From contig CALGCE010000174.1 in the NCBI GenBank assembly GCA_937884625.1, forward strand, positions 1 through 5,928: a stretch of 5,928 nt of DNA, in the 5' to 3' direction. The stretch comes from an uncultured Clostridia bacterium. Its GTDB lineage: Bacteria > Bacillota > Clostridia > Oscillospirales > Acutalibacteraceae. The notes under the pieces are model-generated. The model had not been told where the DNA came from. It did not search any database and saw nothing but the letters and a program-made list of their open reading frames with translations. Shown here piece after piece: positions 1-5,928 of this stretch. The translations under genes and the position numbers were made by a program. Numbering within the stretch: position 1 is the first letter of the stretch; each line of letters begins with the position of its first letter.

Positions 1-1401
1 GGGCTTGCCCATGAAGTCCAGCACCTTGTCCACGCAGTGCTCCGGTGCCACGCGAAGCTGGCCGCTGACGTGATACTTCGAAAGTTCCTCCAGGAATGAA
101 TCGTCCTTATCCGCCAGCATATAGTCGAAACGAATGCCGGAACGAATGAAAACTTTTTTTACGTTCGGAATTGCCCTCAATTTTCCAAGAAGCTGAACAT
201 AATCCTTGTGGTCAAACTTTACGTTCGGGCACGGGTCCACGCCAAGACAGTCCCGGTTTTGACACGCACCGGCTTTTTTCTGTTTTTCGCAGGCATCGTT
301 ACGGAAGTTGGCAGTAGGCCCGCCAATATCGTGAATGTATCCTTTAAAATCCGGATGTTTTGTCATGCCTTCGGCTTCTTTTATAATATTTTCGTGGCTT
401 CTGGACTGAATGCGCCTTCCCTGATGGAACGTAATTGCGCAGAAACTGCACGCGCCAAAACATCCGCGGCAGCTCGTTAAACTGAACTTAACTTCTGAAA
501 GAGCCGGAATGCCGGTTTTGCCGTTGGCGGCAGGTTCATCGTACATGGGATGCCACTTGCGGATAAAAGGCAGTTCGTAAACCTTATCCATTTCTTCGGT
601 TGTAAGTACAGGGGAGGGGGGATTTTGCACCACTATCATATCACCGTGACGCTGTATTACCTTTTTACCTCTTATACTGTCGTGTTCCGACTGTTGTATA
701 CGGCAGGATACGGCGTATTGCTTTTTGCCGTTTTCGTCGGGTTTGCACACCGCCTCATAAGACGGACATTCTTTTACATTTGAAACTTCATATTCGTTTG
801 TTTTAACCGCATAACAGGTGCCCAAAATATTTTTAAGGGAGTGTATATTTTCTCCGTCGTTTAAACGGTCTGCAATTTCTATTATATGCTTTTCGCCCAT
901 ACCGTACATAAGCAGGTCTGCACCTGAATCTATCAGTATTGACGGACGTACCTTATCGTCCCAATAATCATAGTGTGCAAAACGTCGAAGTGACGCTTCA
1001 AGACCGCCTATTGCTATTGCCACATCACCGTATATTCTCCGTAAAGCCTTTGTATACACTATTACCGCTCTGTCAGGTCTGGCACCTGCTCTGCCTCCTG
1101 CGGTATAGGCATCGTCACTTCTTTTCTTTTTTGCGGCGGTGTAGTGTGCTACCATAGAATCTATGTTACCGCTGTTTACAAGAAACGCCAAACGGGGTCT
1201 GCCAAAACGCTTGTAATCATCATCGCATTTTGGTTGCGAAATAATACATACCCGATAACCCTTGTGTTCGAGAACTCTTGAAATTATAGCAGTACCGAAA
1301 CTCGGGTGGTCAACGTATGCATCACCCGTAACTATAATAAAATCGGCTATGTCATAACCGTAATTTTTCATTTCTTCTTTTGTTAGCGGTAAAAATGGCA
1401 T
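1..1401 (-). CDS. ygiQ: YgiQ-family (UPF0313) radical SAM protein, C-terminus cut by the window edge
   Basis: The minus strand is open without a stop from an ATG at 1401 to the left edge, giving 467 residues; family members are usually about 600 to 740 residues, so the C-terminal part lies outside. The N-terminus ([11 protein letters not shown]) and the stretch with [29 protein letters not shown] and [17 protein letters not shown] are typical of the Radical_SAM_N domain of this family. The radical SAM iron-sulfur motif CX3CX2C is C314, C318 and C321 (CFGACSFC), followed by the family blocks [13 protein letters not shown] and LRVAPEHC. The iron-sulfur cluster and S-adenosylmethionine chemistry are inferred from the motif; the cellular substrate of YgiQ proteins is not established. 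The start is supported by GAGGG seven bases upstream. Codon use changes sharply inside the gene: isoleucine is mostly ATA before residue 256 and mostly ATT after residue 280. It is divergent from the small membrane-protein gene at 1483. Confidence 0.95.
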   Translation of the reverse strand, partial: MPFLPLTKEEMKNYGYDIADFIIVTGDAYVDHPSFGTAIISRVLEHKGYRVCIISQPKCDDDYKRFGRPRLAFLVNSGNIDSMVAHYTAAKKKRSDDAYTAGGRAGARPDRAVIVYTKALRRIYGDVAIAIGGLEASLRRFAHYDYWDDKVRPSILIDSGADLLMYGMGEKHIIEIADRLNDGENIHSLKNILGTCYAVKTNEYEVSNVKECPSYEAVCKPDENGKKQYAVSCRIQQSEHDSIRGKKVIQRHGDMIVVQNPPSPVLTTEEMDKVYELPFIRKWHPMYDEPAANGKTGIPALSEVKFSLTSCRGCFGACSFCAITFHQGRRIQSRSHENIIKEAEGMTKHPDFKGYIHDIGGPTANFRNDACEKQKKAGACQNRDCLGVDPCPNVKFDHKDYVQLLGKLRAIPNVKKVFIRSGIRFDYMLADKDDSFLEELSKYHVSGQLRVAPEHCVDKVLDFMGKP

Positions 1402-1433
1402 ATTTTCGCCCTCAACTTAAATATATTAATTAT

Positions 1434-1462
1434 AGTATAGCACATTTTCAGAAACTGTACAA
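1434..1462 (-). promoter_or_regulatory. Sigma-70-type promoter of ygiQ
   Basis: Read on the minus strand there is a -35 box TTGTAC (1457-1462), a 17-base spacer and a -10 box TATACT (1434-1439). Transcription would start near 1427, leaving a leader of about 26 bases before the ATG at 1401, with the ribosome binding site GAGGG at 1409-1413. Spacing is ideal and both boxes are close to consensus. I see no equally good promoter on the plus strand for the gene at 1483. Confidence 0.75.
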
Positions 1463-1482
1463 CCTTTTCGGAGAGTGAAAAT

Positions 1483-1692
1483 ATGGACGAAGAAAAACAA
1501 AAAAATTTTAATACATTTGTGGCAATTTGTATAACCGAAGCGGTAGCGGTAATAGTTCTTGTTTTATCCCTTTACATAATCAAGACCTTTTCGCCCGACA
1601 GTTACGGCAAAATTAAAAAATGGTATGATAATAATTTTCTTACCGAAACTTCTGTCAGTGACGTAATCGGAAGTGACGCCGATGAGGTTTAA
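1483..1692 (+). CDS. Small single-pass membrane protein, SpoIVFA-like by position
   Basis: A 69-residue protein with a charged N-terminus (MDEEKQKN), one hydrophobic segment at about residues 12-33 (with a glutamate, E19, near its start), and a short polar tail ending in acidic residues. The ATG has a good ribosome binding site, GGAGAG at 1470-1475, seven bases upstream. Its last 11 bases overlap the start of the M50 protease gene, so the two are probably translationally coupled. In Bacillus, SpoIVFA (about 264 residues, with an extracytoplasmic LytM domain) lies just before SpoIVFB, binds it and holds it inactive. This protein has the membrane anchor and the right position but no LytM domain. 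The partner role is inferred from context; I do not recognise the protein by sequence. With N-in topology the tail would lie outside the membrane. Confidence 0.75.
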   Translation: MDEEKQKNFNTFVAICITEAVAVIVLVLSLYIIKTFSPDSYGKIKKWYDNNFLTETSVSDVIGSDADEV

Positions 1693-2275
1693 AGTTTTCG
1701 GCACGCTGGTTTATATATCTTTTTTGTTTGTGGCGGTAATAGCCTTTATGCTTGCCACCGACCGAACAGGACTTGTAATACCAACTCTTTTTGCCTCTTT
1801 TATTCACGAGGCAGGACATCTGTTTGCTATGTGGGTGTGCGAATGTCAGCCGAAAAGTATTAAACTTATACCTGCATCTGTTCAGATAACAAGAGGATTT
1901 TCAACTAAACCAAACGGTGAAGTGGCGGTGTCACTTTGCGGACCTATCGCAAATTTAGTAGTGTTTGCGGTACTTCTTATTAATTATCTGTTTTTTAAAA
2001 ACATAACCGTACTAACCTTTGCAATACTAAATCTTATTTTGTGTATTTTTAATCTGTTGCCCGTAAGCGGTCTTGACGGCGGAACATTGCTTACAATATT
2101 TATTGCGAAAAATACCGATTTATACAAAGCACAGGGGATAGTACGGATAATAACCGCTGTAATGTCGGCAGTGGTATTTGTTTTAGGTGTTTATATGTGG
2201 ACTTGCGGAAAATTTAACATTTCGGTATTTATAGTTGCGGTTTATCTTTTAATGTGTTGTATGTTAAAAATGTAA
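1682..2275 (+). CDS. Site-2 protease family (M50) intramembrane zinc metalloprotease, SpoIVFB-like
   Basis: A very hydrophobic 197-residue protein with about five or six membrane segments. It carries the zinc-binding motif HExxH as H42-E-A-G-H46, the family block GPIAN at residues 87-91, and the second active-site motif NLLPVSGLDGG at residues 124-134 with the third zinc ligand probably D132. These are the expected catalytic elements of M50 proteases, which cut membrane-bound substrates within the bilayer. SpoIVFB of Bacillus, which processes pro-sigma-K in the mother cell, is about 288 residues because of a C-terminal CBS domain; this protein ends after the last membrane segment and has none. 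I chose ATG 1682 because GGAAG lies eight bases upstream; an in-frame GTG at 1673 would add three residues but leaves no room for a binding site. The pairing with the preceding small membrane protein favours a SpoIVFB-like role, but another M50 role is possible. Confidence 0.85.
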   Translation: MRFKVFGTLVYISFLFVAVIAFMLATDRTGLVIPTLFASFIHEAGHLFAMWVCECQPKSIKLIPASVQITRGFSTKPNGEVAVSLCGPIANLVVFAVLLINYLFFKNITVLTFAILNLILCIFNLLPVSGLDGGTLLTIFIAKNTDLYKAQGIVRIITAVMSAVVFVLGVYMWTCGKFNISVFIVAVYLLMCCMLKM

Positions 2276-2297
2276 AAAAACTTCTGTTCCACAGAAC
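2274..2297 (-). terminator. Second hairpin terminator for the tRNA-Arg transcript
   Basis: A perfect six-base-pair stem (TTCTGT at 2282-2287 with ACAGAA at 2291-2296, three-base loop) is followed on the minus strand by seven T residues (A run at 2274-2280). It lies downstream of the stronger hairpin at 2302-2340, so it could act as a backup. The A run overlaps the end of the protease gene. The stem is short, so strength is uncertain. Confidence 0.45.
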
Positions 2298-2301
2298 ACA
2301 A

Positions 2302-2340
2302 AAAAATAACGCCATACCACAAGGGTATGCCGTTATTTTT
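2302..2340. terminator. Bidirectional intrinsic terminator between convergent protease gene and tRNA-Arg
   Basis: Arms CATACC (2313-2318) and GGTATG (2324-2329) pair around a five-base loop. After one C/C mismatch (2312 with 2330) the stem continues with G2311-C2331 and C2310-G2332 and then A/T pairs out to 2302 and 2340. The A-rich left flank and T-rich right flank give a U tract in both directions, so it can end the protease mRNA on the plus strand and the tRNA transcript on the minus strand. It begins directly after the encoded CCA of the tRNA. Confidence 0.8.
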
Positions 2341-2416
2341 GGCGCGCTGAAGAAGATTCGAACTCCCGACCTTCTGGTCCGTAGCCAGACGCTCTATCCA
2401 GCTGAGCTATCAGCGC
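2340..2416 (-). tRNA. tRNA-Arg(ACG)
   Basis: On the minus strand a complete 77-base tRNA folds: the acceptor stem GCGCTGA (2410-2416) pairs with TCAGCGC, followed by discriminator G and an encoded CCA (2340-2342). The D arm contains GCTCAGCTGGATAGAGC, the anticodon stem CTGG/CCAG encloses the loop CTACGGA with anticodon ACG, and the T arm contains GTTCGAATC. ACG (A34 normally deaminated to inosine) reads CGT, CGC and CGA arginine codons. It is convergent with the protease gene and divergent from the symporter gene. Confidence 0.97.
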
Positions 2417-2436
2417 ATTTTTTTAAACTGCCATAG

Positions 2437-2442
2437 TATAAT
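2437..2442 (+). promoter_or_regulatory. Possible -10 box for the symporter gene
   Basis: A perfect TATAAT lies on the plus strand about 70 bases before the symporter start. No recognisable -35 box is seen 16 to 18 bases upstream, where the sequence is the 5' end of the tRNA gene, so this is a weak call. It overlaps the tRNA -10 box on the other strand, so the two promoters would compete for polymerase if both are used. Confidence 0.3.
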
Positions 2443-2466
2443 ATCACAAATTATATTCAAAATCAA
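2438..2466 (-). promoter_or_regulatory. Promoter of tRNA-Arg
   Basis: On the minus strand a -35 box TTGATT (2461-2466) and a -10 box TATTAT (2438-2443) are separated by 17 bases. Transcription would start near 2431, about 15 bases before the mature tRNA 5' end at 2416, leaving a short leader for RNase P to remove. The -10 box overlaps a TATAAT on the opposite strand. Confidence 0.65.
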
Positions 2467-2511
2467 TAGTAAATTTAAAAAAATTACATTTTTTTGAAAA
2501 TGGGGAGTAAA

Positions 2512-3867
2512 ATGAGTCTTACAAATATAATTTGCGAGATAAATACGGCGGTATGGGGTGCACCTATGCTCGCCGTTTTACTCGTTACCGGTCTTTATTT
2601 CAGTATACGCACAAGGTTTTTTCAGGTAAGAAAATTAGGGAAGTCGCTAAAAGGTGCTTTTGTTACAAATGATAAGGACAACGGCGGTATTACTCCGTTT
2701 CAGTCGGCATGTACGGCACTGTCCGCTACTATGGGTACGGGCAATATAATAGGTGTTGCAGGTGCTGTGGCTCTCGGCGGTGCGGGTGCGGTGTTTTGGA
2801 TATGGGTATCGTCACTTTTTTGTATGGTAATAAAGTTTTCTGAAATCGTACTTGCGGTCAAATACCGTGAAAATGACGGCGACGGTTTTATCGGCGGACC
2901 TATGTACTACATAAAAAACGGTCTTCCAAAGATGTTTTACCCACTTGCAGTTATTTTTTGTGTCTGCGGAATTACAGCGTCTTTCGGTTGCGGAAATGCA
3001 ACCCAGATTAATACTATGTCGTCAGCGGTAAGGGGTATATTTCCGCAGTCTTTAAGTTCGCCTAAAATATCATTATTTATAAATATAACCGTTGGAACAA
3101 TATCTGCTACCCTTGTATATGCGGTTTTGTGTGGCGGTGCTGTAAGAATAGGTAGATTTACAGAAAAAGCAGTTCCTGTAATGACCGTTATTTATACGGT
3201 TATTTCTGTTGGAGTTATTATCGTAAATTATAAAAACATACCAAGCGTTTTTTATATGATTTTTAAGGGAGCGTTTTCTCCAAAGTCGGTTACGGGTGGT
3301 GTGGTCGGTTCGGTGTTTTTATGTTTAAGGCGAGGTGTTGCAAGAGGCGTTTTTTCTAACGAAGCAGGTTTAGGCACCGCACCCGTTGCCTATGCGTGTG
3401 GAAGTTCCGATGATGCCGTAAAACAAGGTATGCTTGGTATATTTGAAGTTTTTGTTGATACAGTAGTAGTTTGTACCCTTACCGCCGTTGTGGTGCTTAG
3501 TTGCGGAAATATAAACTACGGTGCTGTCGGCAGTAATGTAACACTTGAAGCGTTTGTATCGGTTTATGGGGACTATATAAGACCCGTTTTTTGTATAGTA
3601 ATGTGTTTTTTTGCATTTTCATCGGTTATAGGGTGGGGACTGTACGGCACGTGTTTTTCGGTATTTTTGTTTGGAAGTAAGTCCAAAAAACCTTTTATAA
3701 TTATTTTTAGTTCTGTATGCATTTTGGGTGCGGTTTGCGATACAGGGGTTGTTTGGGAACTTGCGGAAGCACTTAACGGCATTATGGCACTGCCTAATAT
3801 TATAGCGGTACTGCTTTTATCGGAAGATGTAATTAAAGAAGTTAAAATTTTTGTTTACAAAGTTTAG
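2512..3867 (+). CDS. Sodium:alanine/glycine symporter, AGCS family
   Basis: A 451-residue polytopic membrane protein, a normal length for alanine-or-glycine:cation symporters (AlsT/DagA type), which import alanine or glycine with Na+ or H+ across the cytoplasmic membrane. Family blocks are intact: GLYFSIRTRFFQVRKL near the N-terminus, GGITPFQSACTALSATMGTGNIIG from residue 58, the GGPMYYI segment, FSNEAGLGTAP at residues 281-291, and the C-terminal ALNGIMALPNIIAVLLL. About ten to eleven hydrophobic segments are visible. I chose ATG 2512 because GGGGAG (2502-2507) lies just upstream, although the four-base gap is short; an in-frame TTG at 2494 would add six residues including the binding site itself and is less likely. 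No terminator is seen after the stop, so transcription may run into dnaD. The substrate among alanine, glycine or related amino acids cannot be read from the sequence. Confidence 0.95.
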   Translation: MSLTNIICEINTAVWGAPMLAVLLVTGLYFSIRTRFFQVRKLGKSLKGAFVTNDKDNGGITPFQSACTALSATMGTGNIIGVAGAVALGGAGAVFWIWVSSLFCMVIKFSEIVLAVKYRENDGDGFIGGPMYYIKNGLPKMFYPLAVIFCVCGITASFGCGNATQINTMSSAVRGIFPQSLSSPKISLFINITVGTISATLVYAVLCGGAVRIGRFTEKAVPVMTVIYTVISVGVIIVNYKNIPSVFYMIFKGAFSPKSVTGGVVGSVFLCLRRGVARGVFSNEAGLGTAPVAYACGSSDDAVKQGMLGIFEVFVDTVVVCTLTAVVVLSCGNINYGAVGSNVTLEAFVSVYGDYIRPVFCIVMCFFAFSSVIGWGLYGTCFSVFLFGSKSKKPFIIIFSSVCILGAVCDTGVVWELAEALNGIMALPNIIAVLLLSEDVIKEVKIFVYKV

Positions 3868-3882
3868 GATAATTGTTATAAT
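3854..3882 (+). promoter_or_regulatory. Promoter of the dnaD-dnaC unit, inside the end of the symporter gene
   Basis: A -35 box TTTACA (3854-3859), a 17-base spacer and a perfect -10 box TATAAT (3877-3882) preceded by TGT form a strong extended -10 promoter. The -35 box lies in the last codons of the symporter gene. Transcription would start near 3889, placing the ribosome binding site AAAGGAG (3891-3897) almost at the mRNA 5' end and giving a leader of only about 20 bases. Confidence 0.8.
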
Positions 3883-3908
3883 GTACAAGCAAAGGAGTTG
3901 ATACATAT

Positions 3909-4823
3909 ATGGGTTACAGAATAAATATGACGGCATTTTCATCGTCTTTTCCGTTTCCAAACGACGTTGTCGATAAATATTTAAAACTCGTATCTGTCTG
4001 TCAACTTAAGGTTTTGCTTTTTGTTATGCGAAATTCCGCAAATGAAATAGAACGTACAAAAATAGCAAAAGAACTGTCCTTGCCCGAAAGTGAGGTTGAA
4101 GATGCACTGCTTTATTGGTCACAGTGCGGTCTTCTTGTGTCGGACAAGCCTGATAACAAGGTTAAAGCCAAAACTGTTACCGTTGCAAAGGAAGAAAAAC
4201 CAAGCCGTATTGACGTTGCAAAACGTGGAGATGAGGACGAAAGAATACGAATTCTTTTAAATGAGGCTCAACTTAAATTCGGCAGAAATCTGAAAACCAA
4301 TGAAATGACAACACTTGTTTGGCTTTATGATGATAAGGGAATGGATATTTCTGTAATCCTAATGCTTTTGCAGTATGCAGTAGAGAATAATAAATGTAAT
4401 ATCGGTTTTATAGAAAAGACTGCGATAAAATGGCTTAACAGCGGAGTTGAAACGGTAGCAGATGCAGAAAATGAGATAGCACAGTCGGTTAAAAACAGAC
4501 TTGCATGGAGTGTGGTTGAAACCGCATTCGGCATAGAAAAGAGAAGACCGAGCGAAAAAGAATATGAGTATTCACGCCTTTGGGTAGAGCAGTGGAAAAT
4601 GTCACCCGATATGTTAAAACTTGCATACGATGCCTGTGTTGACTCTAAGGCAAAGGTATCTTTCCCGTATATTTCAAAGATATTAGAGGGTTGGCATACA
4701 AAGGGTTATAAGAAACCCGACGAAATAAAAAGCAAAGCAAAAGAAAATGAAAAAAAGGGCAAACAAGATTATGCTAAATATAATCTTGATGCCTTTGAAA
4801 AATCATTAAATTCTGATGATTAG
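3909..4823 (+). CDS. dnaD: DnaD-family primosome protein
   Basis: A 304-residue protein with the organisation of clostridial DnaD proteins. An N-terminal winged-helix region (about residues 20-80, including SVCQLKVLLFVMRNSANEIERTKIAKELSLPESEVEDALLYWSQCGLL) is followed by a charged linker and then two DnaD/DnaB_2-type helical domains. The first runs about residues 112-190, with the family signature as FIEKTAIKWL at 167-176. The second runs about 195-270, with the canonical YISKILEGW at 254-262. In Bacillus, DnaD acts in primosome assembly at the origin and at restart sites, leading to helicase loading. The loader gene follows 14 bases later, which fits a joint role. The start has AAAGGAG with an 11-base gap, slightly long but the best available. 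Bacillus DnaD has only one such C-terminal domain; two copies are common in the clostridial relatives as I recall them. Confidence 0.88.
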   Translation: MGYRINMTAFSSSFPFPNDVVDKYLKLVSVCQLKVLLFVMRNSANEIERTKIAKELSLPESEVEDALLYWSQCGLLVSDKPDNKVKAKTVTVAKEEKPSRIDVAKRGDEDERIRILLNEAQLKFGRNLKTNEMTTLVWLYDDKGMDISVILMLLQYAVENNKCNIGFIEKTAIKWLNSGVETVADAENEIAQSVKNRLAWSVVETAFGIEKRRPSEKEYEYSRLWVEQWKMSPDMLKLAYDACVDSKAKVSFPYISKILEGWHTKGYKKPDEIKSKAKENEKKGKQDYAKYNLDAFEKSLNSDD

Positions 4824-4827
4824 GAGG
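4822..4827 (+). promoter_or_regulatory. Ribosome binding site of dnaC overlapping the dnaD stop
   Basis: AGGAGG is a full match to the Shine-Dalgarno consensus, begins within the dnaD TAG stop codon and lies ten bases before the ATG at 4838. This fits an operon with coupled translation of dnaD and dnaC. Confidence 0.75.
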
Positions 4828-4837
4828 GTATAAAGTT

Positions 4838-5812
4838 ATGATAAAACGTGAAGACGCTTTTATAAAGGCATTTGAAATAAAAAAAGATACCCTGCTTAAA
4901 GAAAGAGCGGTTTATGAGGAAAAAATCTCTTTGGCGGAAAGAAATGAACCAAAACTTGCACAAATAAATAAATCTCTTGCAACTTATGGTGCTCAAACTG
5001 CAATTATTGCACTTTCAGGCAATAGAGACGAACTTTTGAGTTTGCAAGATAAAATCACAAAATTGACAGAAGAAAAAGACTTTATTTTAAATAATATGGG
5101 GATAGGCAGTTTTAAATATGAATGTCAAAACTGTAAGGATACGGGTTATGTAGACGGGAAAATATGTGATTGCATAAAAAAGACGGTAAAAAATATTATT
5201 TCATCAGAACTTTCAAAGCAATTACCCATTGATGAGTGTAGATTTGATAATTTTGACTTAAAATATTATCCAAACAGTGATAATGACGGCGTTAATCCCC
5301 GAAAAAAGATGACACAGGTCTTAAAATTTTGCAGGGAATATGTCATCAATTTTTCACCCTGTAAATCAGAGAATATTTTATTTATGGGAAGTGCAGGACT
5401 CGGTAAAACTCATTTGACACTTGCGATGGTATCCGAGCTTATTGAAAAGGGTTTTGATGTTGTATACGGCTCTGCTTTCAATTTACTTTCTGAAATTGAA
5501 ACCGAACATTTTACATACAATGGAAACGATACACATAATATGTTGTTGTCTTGTGACTTGCTTGTTATTGATGACCTTGGAAGTGAGTTTACATCTTCAT
5601 ATATACAAAGTGTAGTATTAAATATTATAAATACAAGAATGTTGTCAAAAAGACCTACTGTTATCAGTACCAATCTCTCGATGACACAAATAGAAGACAG
5701 GTATACGCCAAGAGTGGTATCAAGGCTTATCGGTAACTTTACGGCAAAAAAGTTTTTCGGTGCAGACATACGTCAAATGAAAGCAAACGAAAAAAAAGAA
5801 AGTAGAAATTAA
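4838..5812 (+). CDS. dnaC: AAA+ replicative helicase loader (DnaC/DnaI type)
   Basis: A 324-residue ATPase of the DnaC/IstB-like AAA+ group; in Bacillus the counterpart is called DnaI. The N-terminal third (about residues 1-85) is charged and probably helical or coiled-coil, the part expected to contact the helicase. A likely zinc site follows, C96-x2-C99 and C110-x-C112 (CQNCKDTGYVDGKICDC). The ATPase core has Walker A GSAGLGKT at 184-191, Walker B LLVIDD at 241-246, a sensor 1 region STNLS around 277-281 and a conserved arginine segment PRVVSRL at 291-297 that probably holds the arginine finger. It would load the DnaB-type hexameric helicase together with DnaD. Length and N-terminal zinc region separate it from the shorter IstB transposition helpers of IS21, and no transposase gene is next to it. 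No terminator is visible before the downstream tRNA promoter. Confidence 0.9.
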   Translation: MIKREDAFIKAFEIKKDTLLKERAVYEEKISLAERNEPKLAQINKSLATYGAQTAIIALSGNRDELLSLQDKITKLTEEKDFILNNMGIGSFKYECQNCKDTGYVDGKICDCIKKTVKNIISSELSKQLPIDECRFDNFDLKYYPNSDNDGVNPRKKMTQVLKFCREYVINFSPCKSENILFMGSAGLGKTHLTLAMVSELIEKGFDVVYGSAFNLLSEIETEHFTYNGNDTHNMLLSCDLLVIDDLGSEFTSSYIQSVVLNIINTRMLSKRPTVISTNLSMTQIEDRYTPRVVSRLIGNFTAKKFFGADIRQMKANEKKESRN

Positions 5813-5816
5813 AATC

Positions 5817-5845
5817 TTGACTTTTTATTATTTATAAAGTAAAAT
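5817..5845 (+). promoter_or_regulatory. Promoter of tRNA-Leu
   Basis: TTGACT (-35, 5817-5822) and TAAAAT (-10, 5840-5845) are separated by exactly 17 bases. Transcription would start near 5852, about 22 bases before the tRNA 5' end. The -35 box begins only five bases after the dnaC stop codon. Confidence 0.75.
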
Positions 5846-5873
5846 ACATCTTGTGTGATTTCGTCAAATATAT

Positions 5874-5928
5874 GCGGGTGTGGCGGAATTGGCAGACGCG
5901 CCAGCCTTAGGAGCTGGTGTCACCGATG
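5874..5928 (+). tRNA. tRNA-Leu(TAG), 3' part cut by the window edge
   Basis: The first 55 bases of a leucine tRNA: acceptor strand GCGGGTG, a D arm with GGCGGAATTGGCAGACGC typical of class II leucine tRNAs, an anticodon stem CCAGC/GCTGG around the loop CTTAGGA with anticodon TAG (reads CTA and, by wobble, CTG), then the start of the long variable arm. The T arm and acceptor 3' strand lie outside the window. Confidence 0.93.

Noticed and set aside
208..1157. Three plus-strand open frames (208-480, 550-783, 939-1157).
   Set aside because: They lie antisense to ygiQ, which has clear conserved motifs on the minus strand; their translations look like nothing known and none has a convincing ribosome binding site.
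2254..2436. A 60-codon plus-strand open frame.
   Set aside because: It is the antisense translation of tRNA-Arg and the terminator; its KKIRTPDLLVRS-type sequence is a familiar artefact of reading through a tRNA.
2417..2511. A glycine or other riboswitch before the symporter.
   Set aside because: Only about 95 bases separate the tRNA from the start codon, the sequence is almost all A and T, and no conserved aptamer elements are visible.
3573..4534. Minus-strand open frames at 3573-3782 and 4325-4534.
   Set aside because: They are antisense shadows of the symporter and dnaD genes, without start signals or family resemblance.
5410..5769. A 119-codon minus-strand open frame opposite the helicase loader, and a 64-codon plus-strand frame at 5421-5615.
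   Set aside because: Both lie across the Walker A to arginine-finger region of the loader in other frames, with no binding site or recognisable protein sequence.
4838..5812. The DnaC-like ATPase as an IstB transposition helper of an IS21 element.
   Set aside because: There is no istA transposase and no terminal repeat nearby; the protein has an extended N-terminus with a cysteine motif and follows dnaD, all pointing to a replication role.
5874..5928. tRNA-Leu as an attachment site of an integrated element.
   Set aside because: The 3' half of the tRNA, where integration usually occurs, is outside the window, and no integrase or direct repeat is seen.

Overview
The window looks like a piece of a low-GC, Gram-positive chromosome, most likely class Clostridia (Bacillota). 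The evidence is AT-rich coding sequence with many ATA and AAA codons, strong purine-rich ribosome binding sites, a DnaD-type primosome protein paired with a DnaC/DnaI-type helicase loader, and a small M50 protease behind a short membrane protein in a layout that recalls the sporulation locus spoIVFA-spoIVFB. Genus cannot be given from the sequence alone.

Layout, left to right. (1) 1-1401, minus strand: most of a YgiQ-family radical SAM protein, N-terminus at 1401, running off the left edge with its C-terminus missing; its promoter is at 1434-1462. (2) 1483-2275, plus strand: a two-gene unit of a 69-residue single-pass membrane protein and an 11-base-overlapping membrane zinc metalloprotease (site-2 protease family). 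(3) 2274-2416: a convergent junction with two hairpin terminators and a minus-strand tRNA-Arg(ACG) carrying an encoded CCA. (4) 2437-3867: a sodium:alanine/glycine symporter (AGCS family) whose possible promoter overlaps the tRNA promoter on the other strand. (5) 3854-5812: a promoter inside the end of the symporter gene drives dnaD and the AAA+ helicase loader, which together would recruit and load the replicative helicase. (6) 5817-5928: a promoter just after the loader stop codon and the first 55 bases of tRNA-Leu(TAG), cut by the right edge.

Apart from the convergent and divergent arrangements around the tRNA, these are ordinary chromosomal housekeeping genes. I see no phage, transposon, CRISPR or defence genes, and no new multi-gene system. 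The two most interesting points are an abrupt change of codon usage inside ygiQ near 564-636, which suggests either recombination or an assembly join, and the very short SpoIVFA-like partner of the M50 protease, which lacks the usual LytM domain.
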